Source of the DNA: Begonia masoniana
Lineage: Eukaryota; Streptophyta; Magnoliopsida; Cucurbitales; Begoniaceae
DNA: 64,000 bases
Reading direction: 5' to 3'
Assembly (NCBI GenBank): GCA_022432975.1
Contig: CM039508.1
Coordinates: 17,707,330-17,771,329, forward strand
In this document: piece after piece, positions 21,375 to 33,384 of the stretch
How the letters are laid out: each line of letters begins with the position of its first letter
How positions within the stretch are numbered: the stretch's first letter is position 1
Position numbers and translations under genes: made by a program
Notes under the pieces: model-generated
The model's database searches: none
Told to the model about the DNA's origin: nothing
What the model saw: the letters and a program-made list of their open reading frames with translations, nothing else

Positions 21375-23459
21375 TGTAACACCCGGTTCTATTGAACTAA
21401 TTCTCTATTCTTTTAATTAATGGTACACTTTATTTGGTAATAATAAAAGTAGGGTTAATGGATGACTAGGCAAGGGTATAAGGGTAATTGAAAATTTAAA
21501 AGTAGATAACGTATTTAAAGAAAGGGGTTTTGGGTTTAATGCACTATAGCAGCCACTGTTTCCCAAATCATTTTCGACTCTCAGTTCCTCAGCTCAGCAG
21601 AGTGCGCTAGGAGGTCCTTCTCCAATTTTCCCTTCGACTTAGGTGAGTTTTACTAAGGTATCTTACTGCATTATGATTATAGACGATAGAGGAGTATCGT
21701 AGATGCATGTTCCTGGGAAATGCAGGGCGTAGGAGTTGAGTCGGGTCTCGTATGAATCGGGAATGCACATAGGGCAGAGTCCCAAACTAGCTCCTAGGGT
21801 TTCTGAATGGTATAGGATGAGGTCAGTGAAGATCTAATTGATATTCTGTTTATGACTCTAGGTGAGCAAAGCTTCCAAAGTAGTTGAAACCGAGCTTTTT
21901 CAGGGAGCCAGGTAAGTAAAGTATGCGTGTGCCTTCGGGCCTACATCACAAAACAGTAGGATTGTGTATACTTGATTGTGTTTGTATGCCATGCATCATA
22001 TTTTGAAAATATACGAAAATGAATTTACATAAAATGGCATGGTAAGGAATGAATAAACTGTAACAGTTGTTAAGGGAACGAATCCGCCCCTTAATCAAGA
22101 GAAAGGATGTATGAATTTGGGGGAAGTGATCCAAACCCCAATTTCACAGGGGGATCTGAACAGTTTGTTAAGAGAACTAGTCCGCCCCTTAATCAAGAGA
22201 GAGGACGTATGACTTTGGGAGAAATGATCCAACTCTCAATTTCACAGGGGGATCAGATCAGAAACGAATGCATATGCAACTGAGATGAGAAAGTAGAAAT
22301 TTGCATGTTTAGGAATTTATGTTCAGTATTTCATTCATTACTGCTTTACTTACTTAGCATTAGGCTAATAGATGAGTTTTGTGATGTAGGTGCTTAGCTT
22401 TCAACAGGTGAATTCCCTGAGTTCACTGAGGAATAGGTGAAGTTGGAGGAGCACTTCTATGTTATGGTTAGGTGCTCTGATGAGGCAGTTTAACTTTTGT
22501 CTGAATGAGAGTTTATAGTAGTTAGGTATTCTGATGAAGTGTTCTGAGAATTTTAATGATAGTAGAAGTTTGATACTTCTTTTAACGTTTCTGTGATCTT
22601 ATTTTCTGGATTTAGAAATATGGTTTGATTTCGATTGTAGCTTGCTATTCTGAATTTTTAAGAATTATGGATTTGTATTGATCAGAATGATTTCAGCAAA
22701 ATGTACAAAAATCGTTTAGCAGTCGGGTTTACTCCTTATTAGCGTCTCTTTTTGGTCTATCGGTAGAAGTAAGGTGTTTTGTCCGCCGACAGATGTTGGA
22801 GGATTGAATCATCCGACTGACGTCATCGGAAGATGTCTTCAGTAGAGGCCATCGGATGATCTCTTCAGTAAAAGTCATCGGAAGATGTAGGCAGTAAATT
22901 TGTCGTTTAGTGATCGAGCGATGTGTTTTTGTTTTGTGAGTAAAAGCTTTTGTCGTTTTGTGATCGGTGTGAGTTAGATGAATGAATCATCCGGCTTACT
23001 TCATCGGTAGATGTGTAAATAAGTTTTATCATTTTGTGATCGGTGTGAGTTAGATGAGTGAATCATCCAGCTTATGTCATCGGTAGAAGTGTATAATAAG
23101 TTTTGTCGTTTTGTGATCGGTGGAAGCCTTCAGTTTCTATTTCTGCCACTTTTCGTTGACTTTGTTTAGCGGCAGATGTGTTTGACTCTTACGATTTTCA
23201 AGTTTTCACGCTTAAGTCTTGATATCTTCTGGCCGAATTATTTCTTAGTATTTTAACCGATTATTCAAACATTGTTTTATAGCTCTGCTTAATTCTGTTT
23301 TGCTCAAAAGAATTTCCGCTACAAGATTTTAAATGTTTTGAGATTTTAGAAAATGTCAAATTTTGACTTTCGAGCGAAGTTTTAAATTTGGTCCAAAGTT
23401 TCTCAGTTATGTTCGGATTATGTGTAACGAACTGGGTTCAGAGAACTCGGGGCGTTACA
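21375..23459 (+). mobile_element. Tk2 3' LTR (2085 bp)
   Basis: It begins TGTAACACCCGG after the purine tract AAGGGGGTAGAT (21363-21374) and ends GGGGCGTTACA before AAACC. It is 77 bp shorter than the 5' LTR, mainly from fewer copies of the TCGTTTTGTGATCGG repeat near its 3' end. TATTTAAAG lies at 21512-21520. Confidence 0.93.
22390..22436 (+). other. Candidate LTR exon 3, Tk2 3' copy, with early TAG
   Basis: After GATGTAG the frame reads GT, GCT, TAG (22395-22397), then the same LSTGEFPEFTEE and TAG as in the 5' LTR. The GAG-to-TAG change is specific to this copy. Confidence 0.45.
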
Positions 23460-26400
23460 AAACCGAGGGAGCTAGCTAGAAGGTTCTTTCGGGAGATACA
23501 ACCTCGGCCTCAGAATAAGGGCTGGCAGCCGAGGGGACCGCCACAGCAACAACAAAGAGGTACTAAGAGACTCTATGATGGCAAGGGTGACCAGGGCAAG
23601 GGGAAGCAAGTCCAAGGGGCTACTCAGAAACCTATTTGTCCTAAGTGCCAGAAGGAACATTATGGCACTTGTCGATTGGGCACAAACAGTTGTTACAGAT
23701 GTGGGGAGGTAGGCCATTTTGCTCAGAACTGTCCAAGGGCGGCTACCGATCAAAGGGGAGTTGTCCCGAGGATTTTAGCCTTTATTGAGCCAAGTGATGT
23801 CGACGACGAGGCCCAGCCCTCCGTTATAGCAAGTACTCTTTTAGTCACGGGAGTAGCTGTATTTTCATTGATAGACACGGGTGCTACGCACTCGTTTATT
23901 TCTACTGCATGCATAGCTAGGCTAAAGATAGTGCTGTAGTTGGAAGATTGTGAATATAGTGTGATGCTACCTTCGGGCGAGCGTATGCATTCGGATCGTA
24001 TCTTTCAGGGCAATGTCATCTCAGTGGGGAATAGTACCCTATATGTCCGTCTGATAGTTATGGGCATAGAGGTGTATGATCTTATTTTGTGGATGGACTG
24101 GCTATCTAGCCACTTCGCCACCTCGCCACCATCGACTGCCGATCCGGGTTGGTGACTTTTGGCCCCCGGGTAAAGAGGAAATTGCTTATCAGGCAATGAA
24201 TAGGTTAAGTAGGCTGCGAACTTCCTATTCCATGAAGGTTAATGAGCAGTTTAAAGATGAACTCTCAGTTTACATGGTCACCGTGTTCGGCACTCAATTA
24301 CTTAATGGGGTAATGTCGACTGACATCCCGATTGTCAGGGAGTTCACGGAGATTTTTCGCGACGATCTTCCCGGATTGCCATCGGACTGAGAGATCGAAT
24401 TTGTAATAGATGCTTATCCGAATTCGGCACCTATTTCAAAGAATCCGTACAGATTGGCGCCTGCTGAACTGAAAGAGTTGAAGTTTCAGCTGGAGGAGTT
24501 GTTGGATAAGGGGTTCATCCGACCTAGCTTTTCTCCATTGGGTGCGCCGGTTTTGTTCGTTAAAAAGAAAGACGGAACTCTCAGGATGTGCATCGACTAT
24601 CGAGAGTTGAATAAAATGACAGTTAAAAATAAGTACCCGTTGCTCCGAATAGACGATTTGTTCGACCAACTGCAGGTTGCTTGAGTATTTTTAAGGATTG
24701 ATCTACACTCGGGTTATTATTAGTTGAAGGTCCGGAGAGAAGATATTCAAAAGATAGCATTCCAAACGAGGTATGGGCATTATGAGTTCCTTGTTATGTC
24801 TTTTGGACTTATGAATGCCCCTACAGCTTTTATGGACCTAATGAACCGTGTCTTCAAGGAGTATCTAGACAAGTTTGTTGTTGTTTTCATCGACGACATC
24901 TTGGTCTATTCGAAGACGAAAAAGGAGCATGAGAAGCACCTACGGATTGTTTTAGGAGTCTTGCAACAACGCCAGCTTTACCCAAAGTTCTCCAAGTGTG
25001 AGTTTTGGCTGGATCAAATAAATTTTCTCGGCCACATCATATCTCAAGAAGGGGTTTCTGTAGATCCGAGTAAGATTCAAGTTATAAAAGATTGGCAGCA
25101 GCCTAAGAATGTACGGGAGATACGCGGATTTCTCGGGTTGGCTGGGTATTACCGTAAATTTATTGAGGGGTTCTCAAAGATTGCAGTCCCTCTTTCACGC
25201 TTAACTAGAAAGAATGAAAAGTTTATATGGACAGCTGCATGTGATAAAAGCTTTCGAGAACTGAAACAAAAATTGACAATGGCTCCAGTTTTGACGCTGC
25301 CAGTTGAGGGTGAAAAGTTTAGCATTTATTGTGATGCGTCTAAGGTTGGTCTTGGATGTGTACTTATGCAGGAAGGGAGAGTTATTGCCTATGCATCTCG
25401 GCAGTTAAAGCCATATGAGCAGAATTATCTGACGCATGACCTGGAACTAGCGGCAGTGGTCTTCGCATCAAAGATTTGGAGACATTATTTATACGGACAG
25501 CAATGAAAAATATATTCAGACCATAAGAGCTTAAAGTATCTGTTTACGCAGAAAGAATTGAACATGCGGAAAAGAAGGTGGTTAGAGTTTGTCAAAGACT
25601 ACGAGTTTGAGATTAAATATCACCTAGGAAAGACCAATAAAGTCGCAGATGCTCTGAGCAGAATGCCTTCTTCGAGTCAGCCTTCACTTGCCACGATGTC
25701 GACGGTATTAAAGTCAGAAATCGAGAGGTTTGATGTAGAGATCGTGACTGAATTATCTAGTATGCTTACAAATATTTCGCTAAGGCCGATAATCATAGAT
25801 AGAATCTGAGAAACTCAACAGAGGGACTTGGAGTACGAGAGGTATCGATTGAGCGTGACCCCTGAAGACCCATCTGATTTCAACCTGTCGGATGATGGTG
25901 TATAGAGATTCAGGTATAGATGGTACGTGCCTAACGACGAGGAGCTGAAGAAGGAGATTTTGGCCGAGGCACACTCCTCGGCTTATTCTGTGCACCCGGG
26001 AAGCACCAAGATGTATCGAGACTTGAAACAGCACTTCTGGTGGCCAAACATGAAAAGAGAGGTCGCTAGGTATGTAGAAACTTGTTTAGTCTGCCAACAG
26101 GTCAAAGAAGAGCACCAGAGGCCGGCTGGAACCTTACAGCCACTGCCGATCTCGGAGTAGAAATGGGAGCAGATTTCTATGGATTTTATTGTTGGACTCC
26201 CGAGAACAACGAAGGGGCATGATAGCATATGGGTGATAGTTGACCGTTTGACGAAGTCGGCGCACTTTCTTCCAGTTAAAGCAACATTCTCCATGGATCA
26301 GCTCGCTGAGCTATATGTACAGAAAATTGTCAGGCTACACGGGGTGCCCGTCTCAGTAGTTTTGGATCGAGATCCGAGATTCACCTCGAGATTTTGGAAG

Positions 26401-27197
26401 AGTTTGCACAACTTCAGCACGGCGTTCCATCCTCAGACCGATGGTCAGACAGAACGAACGAATCAAATTCTTGAGGATATGCTTAGAGCCTATGTATTGG
26501 AGTTTCAAGGATCGTGGAGCAGGTACTTGCTACTGATCGAGTTTTCCTATAATAACATCTTCCAGGTTACTATCGGCATGGCTCCATATGAGGCGCTATA
26601 TGGGCAAAAATGTAGATCAACGCTATACTGGGACGAAGTTGGCGAAGTTAGCATAATTGGCCCAGATATTTTGCAGCAGACGGCGGAGAAGATTGTCGTT
26701 ATTAGGCAGCGTATGGAGATAGCGCAAAGCCGATAGAAAAGCTATGCTGACAATAGAAGAAGGGAGTTGGAGTTTAATGAGGGCGACGAGGTGTATTTAA
26801 AGATTTCTCTATTCAAAGGCGTTATACGATTCAAGAGAAAAGGGAAGCTAAGCCCTCGCTATGTGGGCCCTTTACTATTTTGAAGAGAATTGGGAGGATG
26901 CCATATCGATTACAGCTTCCGGTATCTATGGAGAGCATCCACAACGTCTTTCACGTATCCATGCTCAGGAGGTGTGTGCGTGACCCGTCGTATGTCATAG
27001 AAGCACGGGAGATTGAAGTGCAACCGATGCTAACCTATGTGGAAAAGCTGGTACAGATTCTGGAGTCCTCTATTAAGGTATTGAGAAACAAAGAAATTCT
27101 GCTAGTCAAGGTGTTATGGCAGAACCACAGGGCGGAGAAAGCTACTTGGGAGAGACAGCAGAATATGATGTCAAAGTATCCTGAACTGTTTGTATAA
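23460..27197 (+). pseudogene. Tk1 gag C-terminus and pol
   Basis: Continues Tk1 Gag from the AAACC duplication. Order: basic linker; CCHC knuckle CYRCGEVGHFAQNC (about 23695-23735); protease LIDTGATHSF (DTG at 23874-23882); RT with FIDDIL (24886); RNase [12 protein letters not shown] (25331 on); integrase HHCC (about 25970-26100) and core starting MDFIVGLPR (26179); chromodomain-like tail to TAA at 27195-27197. Stops at 23937, 24388, 24682, 24721, 25504, 25807, 25903, 26158 and 26734, with another at 13724 in gag. Frameshifts: an exact 8-bp tandem duplication TCGCCACC at 24115-24130, and one missing base near 26868. About seven residues are deleted before NFSTAFH in integrase. All domains are recognisable but dead. 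Confidence 0.95.
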
Positions 27198-27224
27198 TCA
27201 AATTTTTAGGACAAAATTTTAATT

Positions 27225-27237
27225 AAGGTGGATAGAA
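27225..27237 (+). other. Tk1 polypurine tract
   Basis: AAGGTGGATAGAA lies directly before the 3' LTR start TGTAACACCCGG. It is the expected primer for plus-strand DNA synthesis. Confidence 0.7.
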
Positions 27238-27857
27238 TGTAACACCCGGTTTTACAGAGTTTTGTAATTCCACAATATAATGGCATTTTTGTAAATATTG
27301 TGAATCTATTTCGTTTATCGAGCGGGGAGTCTTGTTGGAGAAACCAAACTAAGTTCAACCAAACAAGCAATCGGATGGAGGGGCAAATTGGGAAATAAAG
27401 GGGGGTAGTTGGGAGCACCAAGTGAGAGTGTGACAAGTGTCAAAACTTGTGGGAGAAGCTTGGCAAAGGCAACACCTTTATTTTCTCTCCCTTACGAGAA
27501 ACCACATTCACTTTCACTCTTTCTCTCTAACTTTCACAGTCACGAAATTCTCTCCACCCCTATGCTTCTTCACAATTCAACGGCTCCTCCTCCAACCGAT
27601 CAATTTCCTTCACGATTCATTCCTAAATCGCCACCCTAGGTAAGGTTTTAATGTTCTGGATTGTTAGCCTTCGATTTTAGAGTTGTTATTCAAATAGGGT
27701 TTCATTGGAAATTGCCGAGTGAAGTTAGAAATTGTTAGTTATTGGAATGTTGAATGCTAATAAGGCATTTATGATTATGGAGGATAGTTAAGTGGAATTA
27801 ACGAAGTCTGATTGGGTTAGACTCGGTTCTAATGCCATGTGTTATGAATTGCCTTAG

Positions 27858-27901
27858 GTGAACAAGCTCACGGATAGTGATTGGTGTGCTGAGGACTTGA
27901 G
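27858..27901 (+). other. Candidate LTR exon 2 (44 nt), Tk1 3' copy
   Basis: Flanked by GCCTTAG and GTAAGTTCTCG. The last codon before the junction is TGA, where Tk3 LTRs have CGA. Confidence 0.5.
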
Positions 27902-28455
27902 GTAAGTTCTCGTGATTTACTGTAGCCGATTGGCCTACACCACAAGTCAGAATTTGTGTTGAGGATTGGTTGGTGTTTTGTTTGTTTTATTGCTTTGGTT
28001 GGGTAGTTTAGGCTTGATCGTTGTTATAGATTAAGCTTGGTGACGTTTGATGGTATACTCGTTATGTATGTTTTATTGTATGTTAAATTGTTCATGCATT
28101 ATGGTTTCAAAACGGCAAGAAAATAAATTTACGCATTGGTTTCATGAAAAGAAAATGCATGTAAAGGCAAGTAAAGTATCACAGTAAACAACCATGGCAT
28201 GGGGTTATCGGGGATGAGGTTCAAACCTGGTATTCCGTGGTGAGCAGGTTTTCCTCCTTTCAGATGGTGTGGGCTGTCTAACCGCTTGATGTGCCCTATC
28301 CATCTGTCGAGCGTTTCCGATAATCATAGACTGACACGTACTGCTAAATGAAATGATATGGATGGCTTTCATAAAAACTACATACAAATGTTCATGCATA
28401 GCATTTACGTGGAATTTTCTGAGATTTTTATCTCATAGGTGTCTTTATGGTGTAG

Positions 28456-28511
28456 GTGATTACGAGCAAGGTGAGGAAGATGTCCCTCCACTTGACGAGC
28501 CTACAGTTTGA
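28456..28511 (+). other. Candidate LTR exon 3 with 17-residue acidic end, Tk1 3' copy
   Basis: After TATGGTGTAG: GT, then 17 codons DYEQGEEDVPPLDEPTV, then TGA. It is three codons longer than the 14-codon form of other families but keeps the GEED core. Confidence 0.5.
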
Positions 28512-28602
28512 TGGAGGATGCTCGTGGGAGCGTGCTGGCGTAGTCGATGCGAACATGACCCGTGGGAGCTATAGGTTAAGAGTTTTTGATTAAATTGTGT
28601 AG

Positions 28603-29024
28603 AAACATGGTTTAGAGTCGAGATTTTATAAGAGAAAGTCATCGTCCAAAGTCTGTGGATGATAAGGTTCAGGTAAGTATTATGACAGGGAAAGTTAGCG
28701 TCCACAGTCATCGTCCAAAGTCTGTGGACGATGAGTTTATGTAGCCCGTGGACAATGAAGTCACGTGGACTGGGGACGATAAAGTCACGTGATCTGTTGA
28801 CATTAAACTTAAATAAGTCTATGGACATTTGTCTGTGGACGATGAGTTTATGTAGCCCGTGGACAATGAAGTCACGTGGACTGGGTACAATAAAGTCACG
28901 TGGTCCGTGGACGAATGAGACGAAACCCGAGTGGAATTTATTTCCCGTGTAACAACCCGAGTCTCTCCAAACCCGATTGTTACTCATGTCATAGGACTGG
29001 ACTAAGAAATTCACGGAAAAATAG
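28603..29024 (+). repeat. Duplicate of 29807-30228 inserted out of order in Tk1 3' LTR
   Basis: The text from ATGGTTTAGAGTCGAG to AATTCACGGAAAA is the same in both places (offset 1204 bp) and includes the first 76 bp of the Tk6 solo LTR (28948-29023). It therefore arose after that insertion. The left joint is at GTAGAAAC, which recurs at 29518 where the LTR continues normally. Confidence 0.9.
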
Positions 29025-29518
29025 ACAACATCTACCGATAGAAATAGACAACATCTACCGATAGAAATAGACAACATCTACCGATAGAAATAGACAACAT
29101 CTACCGATAGAAATAGACAACATCTACCGATAGAAATAGACAACATCTACCGATAGAAATAGACAACATCTACCGATAGAAATAGACAACATCTACCGAT
29201 AGAAATAGACAACATCTACCGATAGAAATAGACAACATCTACCGATAGAAATAGACAACATCTACCGATAGAAATAGACAACATCTACCGATAGAAATAG
29301 ACAACATCTACCGATAGAAATAGACAACATCTACCGATAGAAATAGACAACATCTACCGATAGAAATAGACAACATCTACCGATAGAAATAGACAACATC
29401 TACCGATAGAAATAGACAACATCTACCGATAGAAATAGACAACATCTACCGATAGAAATAGACAACATCTACCGATAGAAATAGACAACATCTACCGATA
29501 GAAATAGACAACATCTAC
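29022..29518. repeat. 23-bp tandem array, about 22 copies
   Basis: The unit is AGAAATAGACAACATCTACC plus GAT; I count 22 occurrences of ACATCTAC. The same unit occurs two or three times inside the Tk6 solo LTR (for example 30509-30556), its likely source. Confidence 0.95.
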
Positions 29519-31314
29519 GTAGAAACTCTTTTAGGATGCTTGGAATTTGGTTAGATTAATCAAAACGTTGTTTTGATGTATTTTGAGGATTTAATTAGTT
29601 TCTGCTATATATGAATGAATATTGACGAATAGATTGATGTTTTGATGAAGTAGATCCGATATTGATGTACGGATTAGGCTTTGATGAATTTGAGATAGAC
29701 TTTGATGATTTTAAGTTATGCAGGGGAAAGAAGGTGAAAACAGCTCTCTAGACAAAATCCAGAAAGTTAGCCGATCGATAGCCAGGAAGAGGCGATTGAT
29801 CGGGTAATGCATGGTTTAGAGTCGAGATTTTATAAGAGAAAGTCATCGTCCAAAGTCTGTGGATGATAAGGTTCAGGTAAGTATTATGACAGGGAAAGTT
29901 AGCGTCCACAGTCATCGTCCAAAGTCTGTGGACGATGAGTTTATGTAGCCCGTGGACAATGAAGTCACGTGGACTGGGGACGATAAAGTCACGTGATCTG
30001 TTGACATTAAACTTAAATAAGTCTATGGACATTTGTCTGTGGACGATGAGTTTATGTAGCCCGTGGACAATGAAGTCACGTGGACTGGGTACAATAAAGT
30101 CACGTGGTCCGTGGACGAATGAGACGAAACCCGAGTGGAATTTATTTCCCGTGTAACAACCCGAGTCTCTCCAAACCCGATTGTTACTCATGTCATAGGA
30201 CTGGACTAAGAAATTCACGGAAAATTTTAAAATTTCTCTCAATGATGAAAATTCTATCTTTAATCCTTGATTATACAGCGGAAAACACAATATGTAAACG
30301 ACATTTACAAATCGACAAAACGTTAAGACTTTTGACTGAGGGAATTGAAAATCAAAGGACATCTACCGATCGCAAACGACAAAACTTTCTTCCCGTATCT
30401 ACCGATCGCAAAACGACAAAACATAATTCCCACTTCTACGGATAGTATTAAACAACGACAACTACCGATTGTCACGTGCAACCCACTTGACTCATTAAAC
30501 TTCTTCCGATAGAAATAAACAACATATACCGATAGAAATAGACAACATCTACCGATCACAAAACGACAAGACATTATACTCACTTCTACCGATAGTATTA
30601 AAGAACGACAACTACCGATTGTCACATGCAACCCACTTGACTCATTAAACTTCTTCCGATAGAAATAAACAACATCTACCGATAGAAATAGACAACATCT
30701 ACCGATCACAAAACGACAAGACATTATACTCACTTCTACCGGTAGTGAAAAATCTACATCTTCCGATTGACATGTGCATCCCACATGACTCATTAAACAT
30801 CACCCGATAGAAATAAAAAACATCTACCGATAGAAATAAATGACATCTACGATCACAACAAGACAAGACATTATACTCACTTCTACCGGTAGTGAAAAAT
30901 CTACATCTTCAGATTGACATGTGCATCCCATGTGACTCATTAAACCTCTTCCGATAGAAGACTTCTACCGGTGAGCTACCGAAAGTAATAAGCAACATCT
31001 ACTGATAGAAGACATCCTGACTTTTACAAACTTAAACATGACTGACGTAAACTTGCACAATATAATCCATAGACTCATCCAAATGCGTGTAGCGGTAAAA
31101 CTTAAATAAAATAGACCTTTCTATCATTTCATGATCATTCTCAAACTCAAGATTTCAGTCAGACAAATTCCAATACCCATTGTTTTAAAAAAATTCATCC
31201 TATTAGACTTCAGTATTCATAATCCTTACTAACATCATAAGAGTAGTAACCAGGGTTCATAATTGCCTTTCCAGCCACAAATCTGTCACCCTGAGCACCA
31301 TCCAGCAACCAGTC

Positions 31315-31361
31315 TTAGACATCCTCACTGAATTTGGAATCCTCACCTGGTAGATCTTTAC
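31315..31361 (-). other. Candidate LTR exon 3 with 14-residue acidic end, Tk6 minus copy
   Basis: After TATGATGTAG on the minus strand: GT, 14 codons KDLPGEDSKFSEDV, TAA. Length and stop position are the same as in the other Tk6 LTRs despite many base differences. Confidence 0.5.
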
Positions 31362-31947
31362 CTACATCATAAGGTTTAAACTATAAGCCTAATGCTTAGT
31401 AAGGAGTGCAACGCTAACATGTATGCATGAATGCACAGTTTAAGAAAAACACAGGTTCATGATCTTTTCTTGTTCTTGTTCTCATTCATCGTTTACATCG
31501 CGTTCTTGTTCATCCTTTACATCATGTGGATTAAGGGAGGATTTGTGCCGAAAAGGGGGTTGACAGTGAAAGTGTATATAGTCCATTGCAGGTTGTATTC
31601 ATGGTTCTCCTTTTGGACAGTGACATACACCAAACCGCCCCCAACCCTCTCTTAATCCTTGTTGCATAAGTTTCTTGTTCATATCTTAATCGTGAAGGAA
31701 GACATGCACTTAAAACATTTTCATATGCTTGAAAAGGAAAACAATCGTGAAGCATGAGTATGAGTACTCTCATTTCATCAGACTAAAAGGACAGCTCATT
31801 CATTCATCAAAAGATCATACTGTCAACTCGAGTATCATAACCAAACAGACAATAGCACAGATAACCTTTAAACATTATAGACAACTTCTACCTAGTACCA
31901 TTGTGATGTAGGGCCTTAATGGCCGGGAATCTTACTCACTCACTTAC

Positions 31948-31995
31948 CTGTTTTCCCTTAGCAACTTGAGCACTTCACCTCGGATTTTTCTTCAC
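31948..31995 (-). other. Candidate LTR exon 2 (48 nt), Tk6 minus copy
   Basis: Flanked on the minus strand by ATGTTTTAG and GTAAGTGAG. One extra G relative to the copy at 62434 shifts the frame and creates a TAA, so this copy is damaged. Confidence 0.45.
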
Positions 31996-32484
31996 CTAAA
32001 ACATTTCACATTACAGAGTTAAAACAAAATCCTAAAAGTTCTAACCAAAAAGTCATCATAGAATCTAACGTACATGTATTTCTAAGTTCTTTAGTCAAGC
32101 ACCTTATATGCGTGGATCAAGTTTCCAGAACCTAAAATGTCCAGATTCAACCTAGCAACTAAGCACAGTCGGTTATCTTAATGTCCAGAATCGAATCTAA
32201 AATACCATTGCTAAACGCAGATTAAAAATGTTACTATAATAACTCTGTCATTGAAGAATCCGAAACTTCAAGTTCTAGATGAAAACATAGCTCTAAGTAA
32301 CTAACCAGCAGCTACATTGTCTAAGCCTTACCTAGAGCGTCGGTTGTCGGGGTGAAAACTGAAGAATCGGTAGCCGACGAAGGAGTCGCTGGCAAAGAGA
32401 AGGAGAGCTCTGGAGGTTGAGAAATCGCAGATGGAAAGTGTCGGCTACAGTGGGGTTTTAGTGAGGTTTAAGGATTTCTATTTT

Positions 32485-32493
32485 CTATTTATA
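32485..32493 (-). promoter_or_regulatory. TATA box of minus-strand Tk6 solo LTR
   Basis: The minus strand reads TATAAATAG about 155 bp from the LTR start at 32646. Confidence 0.5.
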
Positions 32494-33376
32494 TCGATTG
32501 AAGTCCATCTTATTTACAATTCTGCCATCACACAAATAAAATCAATTAAGCTTTGGCATTTAAATTCAAAATTGTAAAGGTTAATGGTGGAGGTGACAGT
32601 TAAAGCTGTTAAGAAAATACCTGGCCGAACATTATCGGGTGTTACATCCCTTCTACTTTATAGTCGTCGACTGATTTCTTTACAGAAGCCACGTCGACCC
32701 CTACTGTACCATTCGTCCAAACTCGATAGAGAGAATTAGCTACCCTACTGTTCAAATTGATGAAACCCGAGAGGAATTAAATGTCAAACTAGGTTATAGG
32801 CGTCGACCGAAACCATGTTTTACTGTCTTTCGTAGAATTAAATTAAGTTAAACTTTAGTACTGGGTTTATATCTTCCACTAAATAAAGTAATTAGTTTAT
32901 AAATGTTGATAGATATGGATTTAATGCCTGAGTCTATTCTCTCACGATTGATGAACGAATAAAAAGGGAAATGAATTGATAAATGAAAATAAAAATGAAA
33001 ATTTTATGAAAATAGACGAGGGTAACAGACAAGTTCAATTATAAGAGGAAACGTAAAAGTTTAAATTTTTTGGAACTTTTAGGATTTATGTATATAGAAA
33101 TTTGGGGACGTTACTGTAACGCCCAGGAATTTCAGTTGTGGGTTTCGGGTTATAGATTTCCGAGTCTTAAATTTTAAGCCCTAAAGAACTTTAATTCGTA
33201 CAATTAGTAAATTAGGCCCGTTTTGCGAACGGAAAGTGTCATTGGAATCCTAAGAATAAGTTGGAATATTTTGGGGAAATAAGAAATTAAGGAGGAACCA
33301 AATTAATAGAAGAAATAACAATTAGAGCTAAGAAATAAACTTAGGGAATTTAGGTAATTTTGGAAGTCAAAATAAT

Positions 33377-33384
33377 TATAAAAC
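33377..33384 (+). promoter_or_regulatory. TATA box of Tk4 5' LTR
   Basis: TATAAAAC, 262 bp from the LTR start, followed by a CT-rich leader. It is kept in the 3' LTR at 40805-40812. Confidence 0.5.

Larger units (their letters stand above)
14350..23459 (+). mobile_element. Tk2: Ty3/gypsy element inside Tk1 gag, TSD AAACC
   Basis: AAACC is repeated at 14345-14349 and 23460-23464, directly flanking TGTAACACCCGG and GGGGCGTTACA. It has two LTRs (14350-16511 and 21375-23459), a primer-binding site at 16515 and a purine tract at 21363-21374. Most of gag, protease and the first half of RT are gone: the 5' end of gag runs into a truncated Tk3 LTR, which is joined to RT near 18966. A second deletion removes the RT catalytic block. 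It must be younger than Tk1. Confidence 0.95.
30152..32646 (-). mobile_element. Solo LTR, Tk6 family, minus strand, TSD TCCCG/TCCCT
   Basis: The ends are TGTAACAACCCG and CGGGTGTTACA. TCCCG (30147-30151) and TCCCT (32647-32651) are a target duplication with one change; the Tk1 5' LTR has uninterrupted TTCCCGTCTGC here. Reverse-complemented it matches the LTR at 61875, including a GGTTGGGGGC..GTATGTCAC..GTCCAAAA block (31500-31660 against 62770-62890). Modules on the minus strand: TATAAATAG (32493-32485), exon 2 (31995-31948), GGCCCTACATCAC (near 31915), and exon 3 (31361-31315). Confidence 0.92.
27238..33114 (+). mobile_element. Tk1 3' LTR with internal rearrangement and solo-LTR insertion
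   Basis: It matches the 5' LTR from its start to about 28603, then is rearranged: a duplicated block, a 23-bp array, the normal continuation (29518-30151), a minus-strand Tk6 solo LTR (30152-32646), and the LTR end up to CGTTAC at 33114. The final A is at 55081, beyond Tk4. Exon 2 lies at 27858-27901 and exon 3 at 28456-28511. Confidence 0.9.

Noticed and set aside
29022..29518. 23-bp array considered as a CRISPR-like array
   Set aside because: There are no variable spacers; the units are directly adjacent and identical, and the context is a plant LTR.
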